Made by a program: the position numbers and the translations under genes. This document shows, one piece after another, positions 1 through 8,275 of a stretch of 54,993 nucleotides of DNA. How positions within the stretch are numbered: the first letter of the stretch is position 1; every line of letters starts with the position of its first letter. The notes beneath the pieces are model-generated. The model ran no database searches and was not told the origin of the DNA. It was given only the letters and a program-made list of their open reading frames with translations. Origin of the DNA: Phycisphaerae bacterium (GTDB lineage: Bacteria; Planctomycetota; Phycisphaerae; UBA1845; JAFGLZ01); NCBI GenBank assembly GCA_016927755.1, contig JAFGLZ010000154.1, forward strand, positions 1-54,993, written 5' to 3'.

Positions 1-31
1 CCCTGACCCCCGCCCCCCAAGGACCAAACCA

Positions 32-1501
32 ATGAACCACCCCCCAAAACATCGCCGACCATCGAACGGTTCAATCCACCTCCCCGACCGCGTAGAATGC
101 ACCCACCCCTATCGGGATTCCACAGCGAGGGAGATCTTGCTCGATCGGCTGCCCATTGGTCCCGCCCCGTCTCTGCTGCTCGTCCTGTTCGCCCTGTCAG
201 GCGGCTGGCTCCTCCTGCACCCCATCGACCACGCCACGCCACTCGGCAAGACCCCCCTCAGCGTCTGGGTCTTCGCTCGAACCCACTACGACGCCTACCA
301 CGACATCATCCCCGAGTTCGAGGCCGCACACCCGAACGTCGCCGTCGACCTCCAGCTCGTCCACGCCCGCGCCGTCACTTCCCGCCTGCAGGCCGCCTTC
401 TGGGCCGACCTCGACGTCCCCGACCTCGTCGAGACCGAGATCAGCGCCGTCGGCGTGTTCTGGCGCGGCCCCCTCGACGACATCGGCTTCGTCGACCTCA
501 CCGACCGCCTCCACTCCTCGGGCCTGTACGACCGGATCGTGCAGTCCCGCTTCTCCCCCTGGACGACGCGCGGCCACATCTTCGGCCTGCCCCACGATGT
601 CCACCCCGTCATGCTCGCCTACCGCCGCGACCTCTTCGAAGAGGAGGGCATCAACGCCGCCGACCTGGACACCTGGGACAAGTTCATCCAGGCCGGCCGA
701 ATGGTCACCCGCGATCACGACGGCGACGGCGCCGCCGACCGATACATGATCGAGCTGTCCGACACCAACGCCAGCAGCTTCGAGGTCCTCCTCTTCCAGC
801 GCGACGGCGGCTACTTCGACGCCGACGGACGCCTCATCATGGACAACGAAACCGCCCTCCAAACCCTCCTCTGGTACGTCCCCCTCGTGGCCGGCCCCGA
901 CCGAATCGGCAACTCCCTGGGCGATCGCCAGATCCTGACCCAGCAGGTCGAGGCGGGGTACCTGGTCTGTTTCATCTGCCCCGACTGGCGGACCCGCTTC
1001 TTCGAGAACGACATCCCCCGCGTCGCCGGCAAGATGGCCCTCATGCCCCTGCCCGCCGTCAAGCCGGGAGGCCGGCGAACCAGCACCTGGGGCGGCACGA
1101 TGATCGGCATCACCAAGAAGTCCCCCAACCCCGATCTGGCCTGGGCCCTGGCCGTACACCTCTACTACGCGCCCAAGCCGTTCGACAAGCGGTTCCGGCA
1201 GACGAACATCATCCCGCCGATCCGCGACGCCTGGAACCAGCCGTCTCTGAGCGAGCCTCGCCCCTACTGGTCAAACGAGCCGATCGGCAAGCTCTTCACC
1301 GCCCTGGCCGACGAGACGCCGCCCCAATACTCCAGCCCCTACGCCCCCATCGCAAAGGACAAGCTCGGAGAGGTCATCACCCAGTGCGTCCTCTACTACA
1401 ACGAGCACGGCCACGACGGCTTCGCCGACTTCGCACGAGGAATCCTGAAGTCCAAGGCCGACGACGTTCGCGCCCTGATGAGGAGGAACCCCTTCCAGTG
1501 A
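32..1501 (+). CDS. ABC transporter substrate-binding protein (sugar type, family 1)
   Basis: Extracytoplasmic solute-binding protein of a MalE-like ABC importer, likely for a sugar or oligosaccharide. The 489-residue protein has a hydrophobic stretch at about residues 47-62 that would act as signal anchor, followed by a family-1 binding-protein fold opening with LSVWVFARTHYDAY and EFEAAHPNVAVDLQL, typical of these proteins. The start is supported by AAGGA eight bases upstream, though it leaves an unusually long 46-residue polar N-tail, so a later start is possible. There is no lipobox cysteine after the hydrophobic stretch, so the protein is probably membrane-anchored rather than lipidated. 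It is followed, with overlapping start and stop codons, by two permease genes. The ligand cannot be read from sequence. Confidence 0.85.
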   Translation: MNHPPKHRRPSNGSIHLPDRVECTHPYRDSTAREILLDRLPIGPAPSLLLVLFALSGGWLLLHPIDHATPLGKTPLSVWVFARTHYDAYHDIIPEFEAAHPNVAVDLQLVHARAVTSRLQAAFWADLDVPDLVETEISAVGVFWRGPLDDIGFVDLTDRLHSSGLYDRIVQSRFSPWTTRGHIFGLPHDVHPVMLAYRRDLFEEEGINAADLDTWDKFIQAGRMVTRDHDGDGAADRYMIELSDTNASSFEVLLFQRDGGYFDADGRLIMDNETALQTLLWYVPLVAGPDRIGNSLGDRQILTQQVEAGYLVCFICPDWRTRFFENDIPRVAGKMALMPLPAVKPGGRRTSTWGGTMIGITKKSPNPDLAWALAVHLYYAPKPFDKRFRQTNIIPPIRDAWNQPSLSEPRPYWSNEPIGKLFTALADETPPQYSSPYAPIAKDKLGEVITQCVLYYNEHGHDGFADFARGILKSKADDVRALMRRNPFQ

Positions 1502-2409
1502 GCCAGGCCCGCGGATCGAGCTTGTGGACCGTGCAGCGACGGGCGGCGCCCTACGTCTTCGTGGCGCCCTTCTTCGTCGTTTTCATCACGTTCATGCTCT
1601 ATCCGCTGATCCACAGCGTCGTCTACGCCTTCCAGACCAGCAACGGCCCAAAGAGCACCGTCTTCGTCGGGCTCGACAACTTCCGGTTCATGCTGAAAGA
1701 CCCGGACTTCTGGACAGCGGTCAAGAACACCGCCACCTTCGCCTTCTTCAGCGTCTTCGTTCAGCTCCCGCTCAGTTTAGGCCTGGCCATGCTGCTCAAC
1801 GCCAAGTGGGTCAGGACAAGGAACCTGCTCCGCCTCGCGTTCTTCTCACCCTATCTGGTCGGGCAGGTCTTCGTGGCGGTCCTGTTCTCACTGATCTTCA
1901 TCCCCCGCTTCGGGCTGCTGAATCGCGCGATCCACGCCGTCACCGGCATGGGGCTCGAGACCAAGTGGCTCATGAACCCCGACCTCGTCATGCCCGCCCT
2001 CGTCCTGGCCGCCCTCTGGATGTACGTCGGCGTGAACATGATCTACTTCCTCGCCGCCCTTCAGGCCGTCGACCGTCAACTCTATGAGGCCGCCCAGGTC
2101 GACGGGGCGAATCGCTGGCAGCAATTCCTCAACGTCACCGTCCCCGGCATCAAACCTATCGCGATGTTTGTAATGATTATGAGTGCAATAGGTTCCTTTC
2201 AGCTCTTCGAGCTGCCCTTCGTGCTCCTACGCGAGACCTCTGGCCCCAACCAGTCAGGCCTGACCATCGTTATGTACCTCTACAACACCGGCTTCAACAG
2301 CGGCGACCTCGGCTACGCCAGCGCCATCGGCTGGGCCCTCGTCGTCATCATCCTGACCATCAGCCTGATCCAGGCCTCCGTGCTTGGGATGTGGAAACGC
2401 CAAACATGA
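1498..2409 (+). CDS. ABC transporter permease, MalF/UgpA-like
   Basis: First inner-membrane permease of the sugar importer, 303 residues with about six membrane spans. The open frame extends far upstream, but the GTG at this position overlaps the TGA of the binding-protein gene (GTGA) and the following residues, RRAAPYVFVAPFFVVF, are the usual N-terminus of this family, so I place the start here. The cytoplasmic EAA loop that contacts the ATPase is visible near residue 198 (EAAQVDGANRWQQF). Translational coupling with both neighbours is expected. No gene for the ATP-binding subunit lies in the window, so this transporter probably uses a shared MsmK/UgpC-like ATPase encoded elsewhere or upstream of the window. 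Confidence 0.9.
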   Translation: MSQARGSSLWTVQRRAAPYVFVAPFFVVFITFMLYPLIHSVVYAFQTSNGPKSTVFVGLDNFRFMLKDPDFWTAVKNTATFAFFSVFVQLPLSLGLAMLLNAKWVRTRNLLRLAFFSPYLVGQVFVAVLFSLIFIPRFGLLNRAIHAVTGMGLETKWLMNPDLVMPALVLAALWMYVGVNMIYFLAALQAVDRQLYEAAQVDGANRWQQFLNVTVPGIKPIAMFVMIMSAIGSFQLFELPFVLLRETSGPNQSGLTIVMYLYNTGFNSGDLGYASAIGWALVVIILTISLIQASVLGMWKRQT

Positions 2410-3236
2410 GAGACCGAAGAGGACTGGACATCGCGATCGTCGTTGGCATTCACCTCCTGCTCGCCGCCTTGGCCTGCGTGGTGCTCACGCCCCTGGCGTG
2501 GCTGGTCTGCGCCGCCTTCAAAGGACCCAACGATCTGTTCCACTATCTCTTCGCCTCGCCGACTCCGACCCTCGCCAACTTCCGCAGCCTCTTCAATCAG
2601 GTGCCCTTCTTCCGCTACATGGCCAACAGCATGTTCGTCGCCACGACGGTCACGCTGCTGCAGCTCTTCTTCTCCTCGCTGGCCGGCTTCGCCCTGGCCA
2701 AGTACGAGTTCCGTGGCAAGCGGGCGATCATGGTCCTCATGCTCGCCACGATGATGATCCCGGGTCAGGTCCTGCTCTCCCCCATGTACAAGCTGCTCTA
2801 CCAGATGCACCTCGTGGACACGTACTGGGCCCTGATCCTGCCGGGCATCGTCAGCGTCTTCGGGATCATCCTGTTCCGCCAGTCGATCCTGCAAGTCCCC
2901 GACGAGCTCCTCGACGCCGGTCGGATCGACGGCTGCAGCGAGTTCCGCCTCTACTGGGAGATCGCCGTCCCCGTGATCCGCCCGATGATCGGCGCGTTCA
3001 CGCTCATCGCCTTCATGGCGTCGTGGAACAGCTTCCTCTGGCCGCAGATCGTCCTGCAGGACCAGAGCATCTTCACGCTACCCATCGCCCTCAACCAGAT
3101 GGTCGGCCTGTACAGCCAGGAGTACGGCTCGCTCATGGCCGGAACGCTGCTGAGCATCGTGCCGGTGATCGTGCTCTTCCTCATCCTGCAGAAGGAGTTC
3201 CTCGCCGGTCTGACGTCCGGAGCCGTCAAAGGATAA
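2406..3236 (+). CDS. ABC transporter permease, MalG/UgpE-like
   Basis: Second permease of the importer, 276 residues and about six membrane spans. The chosen ATG overlaps the preceding stop codon (ATGA); an in-frame ATG fifteen bases upstream inside the previous gene is less likely. The EAA-loop motif DAGRIDGCSEFRLYWEIAVP lies near residue 170, and the C-terminus ends with the usual QKEFLAGLTSGAVKG of MalG-type proteins. It should pair with the MalF-like subunit to form the translocation pore. The three genes form one operon that stops about 60 bases before the next gene. Confidence 0.9.
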   Translation: MRDRRGLDIAIVVGIHLLLAALACVVLTPLAWLVCAAFKGPNDLFHYLFASPTPTLANFRSLFNQVPFFRYMANSMFVATTVTLLQLFFSSLAGFALAKYEFRGKRAIMVLMLATMMIPGQVLLSPMYKLLYQMHLVDTYWALILPGIVSVFGIILFRQSILQVPDELLDAGRIDGCSEFRLYWEIAVPVIRPMIGAFTLIAFMASWNSFLWPQIVLQDQSIFTLPIALNQMVGLYSQEYGSLMAGTLLSIVPVIVLFLILQKEFLAGLTSGAVKG

Positions 3237-3297
3237 CGCGAGTGTCGAACCGTTTGTCCGCCTGTTTGGACCCGCTTCCGCGCCGAGCGGTTATCAT

Positions 3298-4356
3298 GTG
3301 TCCATGCTCGTAATCGGTCCCATCACGCTCGACTTCCCGGTGGTCCAAGCGCCGCTCAGCGGCTACAGCGACCTGGCGATGCGACGGGCCGCCCGCCTGC
3401 ACGGGGCCGAGTGGACCTTCGACGAGGTGAAGCTCGATCGGCTCGTCCTGGCCCCTGGCAAGCATCGGCGGCGAATCTTGCGCGTCGAGCCGGACGACCA
3501 TCCCCTGGGCGGGCAGTTGATGGGTTCTGATCCGGATGAGATGGCCCGGGCGGCATCGGCGATGGTCGAGGCCGGCTACGAATGGATCGACGTGAACTTC
3601 GCCTGTCCGGTGCGTAAGGTCCTGGGACGCGGCAGGGGTGGCCGTCTCATGCGTCGCGTCGACGTCGCGCTGGCGATCCTGCGATCGGTTCACGACGCCG
3701 TCGCGGGTCGGTGCCCGGTGACCGTCAAGCTCCGCCGCGGGTGGGACGATTCCCCTGAGAGCGAGCGCCGATTCTTCGAGATCCTCGACGGCGCCTTCGA
3801 GATCACCCTCGACGGCGCGATCGTCCACCCCCGCACGGTCAAGCAGCGATACACGGGACGCAGCGACTGGACCTTTCTGGCCCGCGTCAAGAAGCACGTC
3901 GGCGGCCGCGCGATCCTGGGCAGCGGCGATCTGTACTGCGCCGAGGACGTCGTTCGGATGCTGGAGCATACCGGCGTGGACGGCGTGACGCTGGCGCGAG
4001 GGTGCATCGGAAATCCGTGGATCTTTCAGGAGTGCCGCGCCCTGCTGGAGCATCGACCGCTGCCGCCGACTCCCGACGTGCCCGAGCAGGGCCGAACGAT
4101 CGCCCGGCACCTGGCCTGGGCGATGGACCTGCACGGGGAGCGCCGGGGCAGTCGCATCATGAGGAAGTTCGCGATCAAGTACTCGGAGCTGCACCCCAGC
4201 GCGAGCGAGGTCCGCGAGGCCTTCATCGGCATACAGCGGGCGCCGCAGTGGCGCGAGGTCATCGACACGTGGTACGATCCGGCCAAGCCCTGGCCCCCCG
4301 GCCAGAGACGAACCGGACCCGGCGAGCCCATCGCGGCGGGGACAGAGGAGGACTAG
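3298..4356 (+). CDS. dus: tRNA-dihydrouridine synthase
   Basis: Flavin enzyme that reduces specific uridines in tRNA to dihydrouridine in the cytoplasm. The protein starts with the TIM-barrel signature PVVQAPLSGYSDLAMRR (FMN-binding strand) and carries the catalytic loop NFACPVRKVLGRGRGG, in which Cys103 is the expected proton donor. GSGDLYCAEDVVRMLEHTGVDGVTLARG is the usual phosphate-binding region of the barrel, followed by the helical tRNA-binding domain. At 352 residues it has the normal family length. The GTG start at this position and an ATG two codons later are both possible. It is downstream of the ABC operon on the same strand and convergent with rpiB; no functional link is evident. 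I cannot tell DusA, DusB and DusC types apart with certainty; DusB-like is most likely. Confidence 0.9.
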   Translation: MSMLVIGPITLDFPVVQAPLSGYSDLAMRRAARLHGAEWTFDEVKLDRLVLAPGKHRRRILRVEPDDHPLGGQLMGSDPDEMARAASAMVEAGYEWIDVNFACPVRKVLGRGRGGRLMRRVDVALAILRSVHDAVAGRCPVTVKLRRGWDDSPESERRFFEILDGAFEITLDGAIVHPRTVKQRYTGRSDWTFLARVKKHVGGRAILGSGDLYCAEDVVRMLEHTGVDGVTLARGCIGNPWIFQECRALLEHRPLPPTPDVPEQGRTIARHLAWAMDLHGERRGSRIMRKFAIKYSELHPSASEVREAFIGIQRAPQWREVIDTWYDPAKPWPPGQRRTGPGEPIAAGTEED

Positions 4357-4413
4357 GACGCCGACGCTATTGCGCCTTCGGCGAAGAGGCTGCCTATCGA
4401 TAAGTCACAAGAA

Positions 4414-4842
4414 CTACTCGTCGATCTGGGCGATTCGCCGCGAGTGCCGCCCGCCTTCGAACTTCGTCTTGAGCCAGATCCGAACGATCTCGAGGGCGTT
4501 CTCGATGGGCATCATCCGCTGGCCGAGCGAGAGCATGTTGGCGTCGTTGTGCTCGCGCGCCAAACGGGCCGAGACGATGTCCCAGCACAGGGCGCATCGC
4601 ACGCCCTTGATGCGATTGGCGACCATCGCCTCGCCGTTGCCGGAGCCGCCCAGGACGATGCCGCGCTCGCACTGTCCGCCGGCTACCGCCTCGGCGGCCG
4701 GTCGGATGAAGAGAGGGTAGTCGCACGCCTCCGCCGAGTCCGTCCCGAAGTCCTGGACCTCATGGCCGGCTTGGGTCAAATACTCCTTGAGCCGCTCCTT
4801 GTACTCGAATCCGGCGTGGTCGGCTGCGATGGCGATCTTCAT
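4414..4842 (-). CDS. rpiB: Ribose-5-phosphate isomerase B
   Basis: Interconverts ribose 5-phosphate and ribulose 5-phosphate in the pentose-phosphate pathway; related LacAB/RpiB enzymes act on allose or galactose phosphates. The 142-residue length, the N-terminal MKIAIAADHAGFEYK and GTDSAEACDYPLF match the family. The catalytic cysteine of the E. coli-type enzyme is absent: the segment reads IVLGGSGNGEAM, with Gly at 65-66 and Glu71. This is the Mycobacterium-type active site, where that Glu acts as the base. A minus-strand promoter-like pair lies upstream, and GGGAG precedes the start by about eleven bases. Neighbouring sugar genes are compatible with pentose or rhamnose-derived sugar use, but a housekeeping role is equally likely. 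Confidence 0.95.
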   Translation of the reverse strand: MKIAIAADHAGFEYKERLKEYLTQAGHEVQDFGTDSAEACDYPLFIRPAAEAVAGGQCERGIVLGGSGNGEAMVANRIKGVRCALCWDIVSARLAREHNDANMLSLGQRMMPIENALEIVRIWLKTKFEGGRHSRRIAQIDE

Positions 4843-4897
4843 AATACTCGGCCGCTCCCTCTGCAGTGACAGGCTGGTTACGGTTCCGCCGAAGGTC

Positions 4898-4927
4898 TGT
4901 ATAGCAGCAACCCCATCGTCACATCAA
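4898..4927 (-). promoter_or_regulatory. Putative sigma-70 promoter of rpiB
   Basis: On the minus strand a TTGATG -35 element (4922-4927) and a TATACA -10 element (4898-4903) are separated by 18 bases, about 55 bases before the rpiB start. Inference from consensus only. Confidence 0.45.
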
Positions 4928-5066
4928 GGGTTGATTTCCGGGTATGTGGGCGGAGGCGTCCCTCCCGGGGGCTCGGCTGAACGGCGTCCACAGCCGGGCG
5001 GGAATCTGGTATGATCCCCCGATCTGTAAGGAGCCTGTTGGCATCGCTTGAACGGAGATCGATTCC

Positions 5067-6272
5067 ATGACGTCATCGCTGCTGTGTCTTCTCGTCGTAC
5101 TGAACACCGGAGCCTTGGCCGCGGACCTGAGCGAGGCCGAGGCGAAAGAGGGGTTCGTCTCGCTCTTCAACGGCAAGGACCTGACCGGATGGGTCTACGA
5201 GGGCAAGCCGGACAAGGCGTTCCTGGTCAAGGACGGCGAGCTCTTCTGCAATCCCGTGCGGGGCGCCCCGACCGCCAACTACCCGGCGTGGCTGCGAACG
5301 CAAAAGCAGTACGAGAACTTCATCCTGCGCTTCGACTACAAGATCCCCTTCTACTGCGAGTCTGGGCTGGCGATTCACGCGCCGCTCTACGGGCAGCGCT
5401 CGAAGGTGGGCATCAAGATCGTGCTGACCGAAGACACGGCGCGCGGAGCCAAGACCCAGCACGCCGGCTCCATCCTGGGCGTCGCTCGCGAGAAGAAGAT
5501 GGTCGCCACGAAGCACACCACCTGGTATCCGATGGAAGTCGCCATGGACTACCCCATGCTTCGCGTCAAGCTCAACGGCGAGCTCGTGCAGGAGATCGAC
5601 TGCGAGAAGAACGAGCAGTTGCGCTACCGTCTCCGCAGTGGCTACATCGGCCTGACCGCCATGGGGTCGCCGTGTACGTTCCGCAACATCCGCATCAAGG
5701 AGCTGCCGTCGAAGGAGAAGTGGATTCACTTGTTGACGACGATCCCCGGGATCGATTCGAAGGACAAGTGGATCGAGCTGAAGCCCGGCACAAACCTGGG
5801 CGGCTGGAACATCCTGGGCAAGGGCGTCCAGTGGTGGGTCCGCGACGGCGTCCTCCGCGCCGCCGGCGACGGCTACCTGATTACCGACGGCCAGTGGCAG
5901 GACTTCGAGCTGTTCACGTACATCAAGGCCACGCCCCACGCCAACGGCGGAATCTTCTTCCGATGGAAAGGCCTCAATACGAACGACCGCGCTTACGAGA
6001 TTCAGATCTACAACAACCCCGAGGGCGACAACCCCACCGGCAGCATCTACAGCTACGTGCGGAATCCCAACCTGCGACTGTCCGACAACGAGTGGTTCCC
6101 CATGCAGATCATCGCCAGGGGCAAGACCGTCATCACCCGCGTCAACGGGGACGACGCGGTCTTCAGCGATGCGTGCACGGAGTTCGTTCGCCCGGGGCGG
6201 ATCGTGCTGCAGATGCATCACCGCGGCTCGCAGATCGAGTGGAAGGACCTTCGAATCAAGCCGCTGAAGTAG
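5067..6272 (+). CDS. Secreted protein with two DUF1080 (3-keto-disaccharide hydrolase-like) domains
   Basis: The 401-residue protein has a signal peptide (about residues 1-18, cleavage after LAA) and two concanavalin-like DUF1080 domains, about 28-215 and 234-400. The first begins EGFVSLFNGKDLTGW, the hallmark of the family; the second has the matching NLGGWNILGKGVQWWVRDGVL and ends IEWKDLRIKPLK. Many copies are typical of Planctomycetes, where the domain binds or hydrolyses glycans; some members cleave 3-keto-glycosides. GGAG ahead of the ATG supports the start, and an extended -10 (TGGTATGAT, 5008-5015) lies upstream. It is likely periplasmic or surface-exposed. Which glycan it acts on, and whether both domains are catalytic, cannot be told. 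Confidence 0.88.
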   Translation: MTSSLLCLLVVLNTGALAADLSEAEAKEGFVSLFNGKDLTGWVYEGKPDKAFLVKDGELFCNPVRGAPTANYPAWLRTQKQYENFILRFDYKIPFYCESGLAIHAPLYGQRSKVGIKIVLTEDTARGAKTQHAGSILGVAREKKMVATKHTTWYPMEVAMDYPMLRVKLNGELVQEIDCEKNEQLRYRLRSGYIGLTAMGSPCTFRNIRIKELPSKEKWIHLLTTIPGIDSKDKWIELKPGTNLGGWNILGKGVQWWVRDGVLRAAGDGYLITDGQWQDFELFTYIKATPHANGGIFFRWKGLNTNDRAYEIQIYNNPEGDNPTGSIYSYVRNPNLRLSDNEWFPMQIIARGKTVITRVNGDDAVFSDACTEFVRPGRIVLQMHHRGSQIEWKDLRIKPLK

Positions 6273-6320
6273 GGCGGTTCGTTGGCGAGATCACGCGCCG
6301 CTCAGGACCATGATACGAAT

Positions 6321-6346
6321 GCGCCCGGCATCGGACGCCGGGGCGC
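6321..6346. terminator. GC-rich hairpin between convergent genes
   Basis: GCGCCCGGC (6321-6329) pairs with GCCGGGGCGC (6337-6346) with one bulged G and a seven-base loop. It sits between the convergent DUF1080 and arylsulfotransferase-like genes, where a bidirectional terminator would be expected. There is no clear U-tract, so the call is tentative. Confidence 0.35.
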
Positions 6347-6408
6347 GTCCTGCCGGTGCTGACGATCCCGCTGCCGCTGACGTGTGATCGCCTCGGCGGC
6401 GGCATGGA

Positions 6409-7800
6409 CTAGTGCGCCGTGGCCACCGAATCTGAAGTCCGTGGCTTGTCTTCCGCTACGTTGCTCCTGGGTCTGTCCAGCCAGGGGAAGAAGCCCTTGT
6501 CGACTCGGGTCATTTCGAACAGCGTGGCGACCAGTTCGCCGCCGGAACCCACGCGGAACGGACTGCAGTATTCCCACACGATCTTTCCGCTGGAGGTCAC
6601 CTCGAACGCCCTGCCGTTGTCGCTCTCGGTGATGAGGGTGTTGCCGTTAGGCAGGCGTTGGCTGATGCCGCACGATTCCGTGTAGAAATCGCCGGGCTTT
6701 GCGCCACGGTACTGCCAGGCGATCTCCTCGCTGAAAGGGTCGAACTCGATGACCTTGGACCATCCGTCGTTGCCTCGGTTGTCGAAGAGGAGCATGCGCC
6801 CGTTCGAGAGCAACCTGGCGTCGTGCTGATGATACCACATCCCGTTCTCCTGACCCGAAAGCCCCCAAACGACGCGTCGACGGTCGAGGTCGACGATGGC
6901 GATCGCGTCGATGAGCAGCATCGAGATCAGGATGTTCCCCTCCCTGTAAAGCGGCGAAAGGTGCGCCATGCTCCCGTCGAAAACCACGATCGAGTTGGTG
7001 TGAAAGAGCTCTCCGTCGTGACTCATGTTTTCGAGCAGATGCCTGTGCTCGGAGTTGAGGAAGCACTCGAGCAGGAAGTACTCCTCCACCGGACGGCCTT
7101 CGGGATTCAGGATCGTCACCGTTCCCTCGAGAATCGGTCTGTCCGGGTTGACCTTCGGGTTGACTCTCACCTCTCTCGTCAGGACGTAGATCCGTCCGTC
7201 CGTCGTGACGTAAGCCTGATGATGGCATCCACCGTCGTAAGACCAGAGCAGCTCGGAATCCCTGTTGAGCTTGACGATGCCGACGCCCTCGAAGATGGCC
7301 AGGACGTTTCCGTTGGGATACCAGTACACCCTCCTCCAGAACCCGGCGTCATGCGCGGTCTTCATCCGTGGCCAGATCTTCTCGATGGGGAACTCCCACT
7401 TGTGCAGGATGTTCCCCTCCATGTCCATGGCCAAGGCCACCGGTCCGTGGCCCGAGTTGAAGAGGTTGAGCCCGTCGTATGCCCGTCCCTCCTGATGGAG
7501 CGTGACGTTCCGTACCTGACGAGCCTTCACCGATCCCGCCACATAAGGCAGCGCCATGACGCGCGCGAGCTTCTGGCTCTGCTCCTTCGTGAGCTGCTTG
7601 GTGGGGTTTGTCTTCCGCGCCGAACGCCACCTGCCGCGGGTCTTGCCGGTGTTGAGAGTCATCTGCTGAGGGGGTGCGGGTCGCGCTCGTTGTCTATCCA
7701 GGGGTAGACGCTGACTGGGCGCCGGCGGCCGGAGAAATACGTACAAGACACCAGCCGCGGCCAACGTCAACGCGATGGCCGAAATACGCCTTCCCGTCAT
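6409..7800 (-). CDS. Arylsulfotransferase-like (ASST) beta-propeller protein, membrane-anchored
   Basis: A 463-residue protein with an N-terminal hydrophobic anchor (about residues 6-24) and a beta-propeller resembling the arylsulfotransferase family, which moves sulfuryl groups between phenolic compounds. Family-like features are blade motifs such as GNVLAIFEGVGIVKLNRDSELLWSYDG and the histidine-rich sites CHHQAYVT (about residue 191), FHTNSIVVF (about 266) and WYHQHDARLLSNGRMLLFDN (about 323), followed by SQRLPNGNTLITESDNGRAFEV. Such proteins are frequent in Planctomycetes and many have no proven activity, so a purely structural PQQ-like propeller is an alternative. It is convergent with the DUF1080 gene and divergent from the GH20-like gene, in a region of glycan and possibly sulfated-glycan genes. 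Confidence 0.72.
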   Translation of the reverse strand: MTGRRISAIALTLAAAGVLYVFLRPPAPSQRLPLDRQRARPAPPQQMTLNTGKTRGRWRSARKTNPTKQLTKEQSQKLARVMALPYVAGSVKARQVRNVTLHQEGRAYDGLNLFNSGHGPVALAMDMEGNILHKWEFPIEKIWPRMKTAHDAGFWRRVYWYPNGNVLAIFEGVGIVKLNRDSELLWSYDGGCHHQAYVTTDGRIYVLTREVRVNPKVNPDRPILEGTVTILNPEGRPVEEYFLLECFLNSEHRHLLENMSHDGELFHTNSIVVFDGSMAHLSPLYREGNILISMLLIDAIAIVDLDRRRVVWGLSGQENGMWYHQHDARLLSNGRMLLFDNRGNDGWSKVIEFDPFSEEIAWQYRGAKPGDFYTESCGISQRLPNGNTLITESDNGRAFEVTSSGKIVWEYCSPFRVGSGGELVATLFEMTRVDKGFFPWLDRPRSNVAEDKPRTSDSVATAH

Positions 7801-8275
7801 CGTCTAGACCTTGCTCCGTCCTTCCCAACCGAATCCGTGCCCTGCGGCGACAATGGCAGCCGCTATGGAGTAGGCACTTATCGGTTTCCCCAGAGCATTG
7901 GCCCCAGAGTCCTCTCTGGAGCGTCAAGACAACGGACGTCGTACGGTGTGACAGATGCAGGGCGATGATCAGGAACGGAGGAAGCCTGTGCCCTGATCCG
8001 GCACATCAACCCTACTCTAGATCATTGACGGCACGAGGTCAACGCAATTCCCTCGCGGCGTGGCGCCGCTTCGCGCCCACGCTCCACCGATCCCGCGAAC
8101 CCCGTCACGGTCATGGTTGACCACGGCCGACATCCCTGCAACGCTAAGGTTGCTGCGACGGAGAGAGCTGGAGGCGGAGGACGGCCCCGCCCGCCTCACC
8201 GGACGTGAGGGATCCGATCGACATAGAGGACACCGCGGTCGAGTGCCGTCATTCCGTACGACGAAGGACATCCCA
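7801..8275. other. Intergenic region between divergent genes
   Basis: About 475 bases separate the arylsulfotransferase-like and GH20-like genes, which point away from each other, so it must carry both promoters. I see no convincing -35/-10 pair. A TTGAC-N8-GTCAA inverted repeat (8025-8042) could be an operator, but the half-sites are short. GAAGGA just before 8276 is the ribosome-binding site of the downstream gene. An in-frame upstream start at 8060 is not used in my annotation because the residues between look non-coding. Confidence 0.4.

Noticed and set aside
97..1497. Long upstream part of the open frame containing the first permease
   Set aside because: It overlaps the binding-protein gene in another frame and reads as Arg/Pro-rich shadow protein; the permease itself begins at the overlapping GTG at 1498.
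4365..4395. CGCC-TTC-GGCG mini-hairpin between dus and rpiB
   Set aside because: Four-base stem with three-base loop and no U-tract; too weak to call a terminator.
8025..8042. TTGAC-N8-GTCAA inverted repeat between divergent genes
   Set aside because: Five-base arms are expected by chance at this length; mentioned only as part of the intergenic note.
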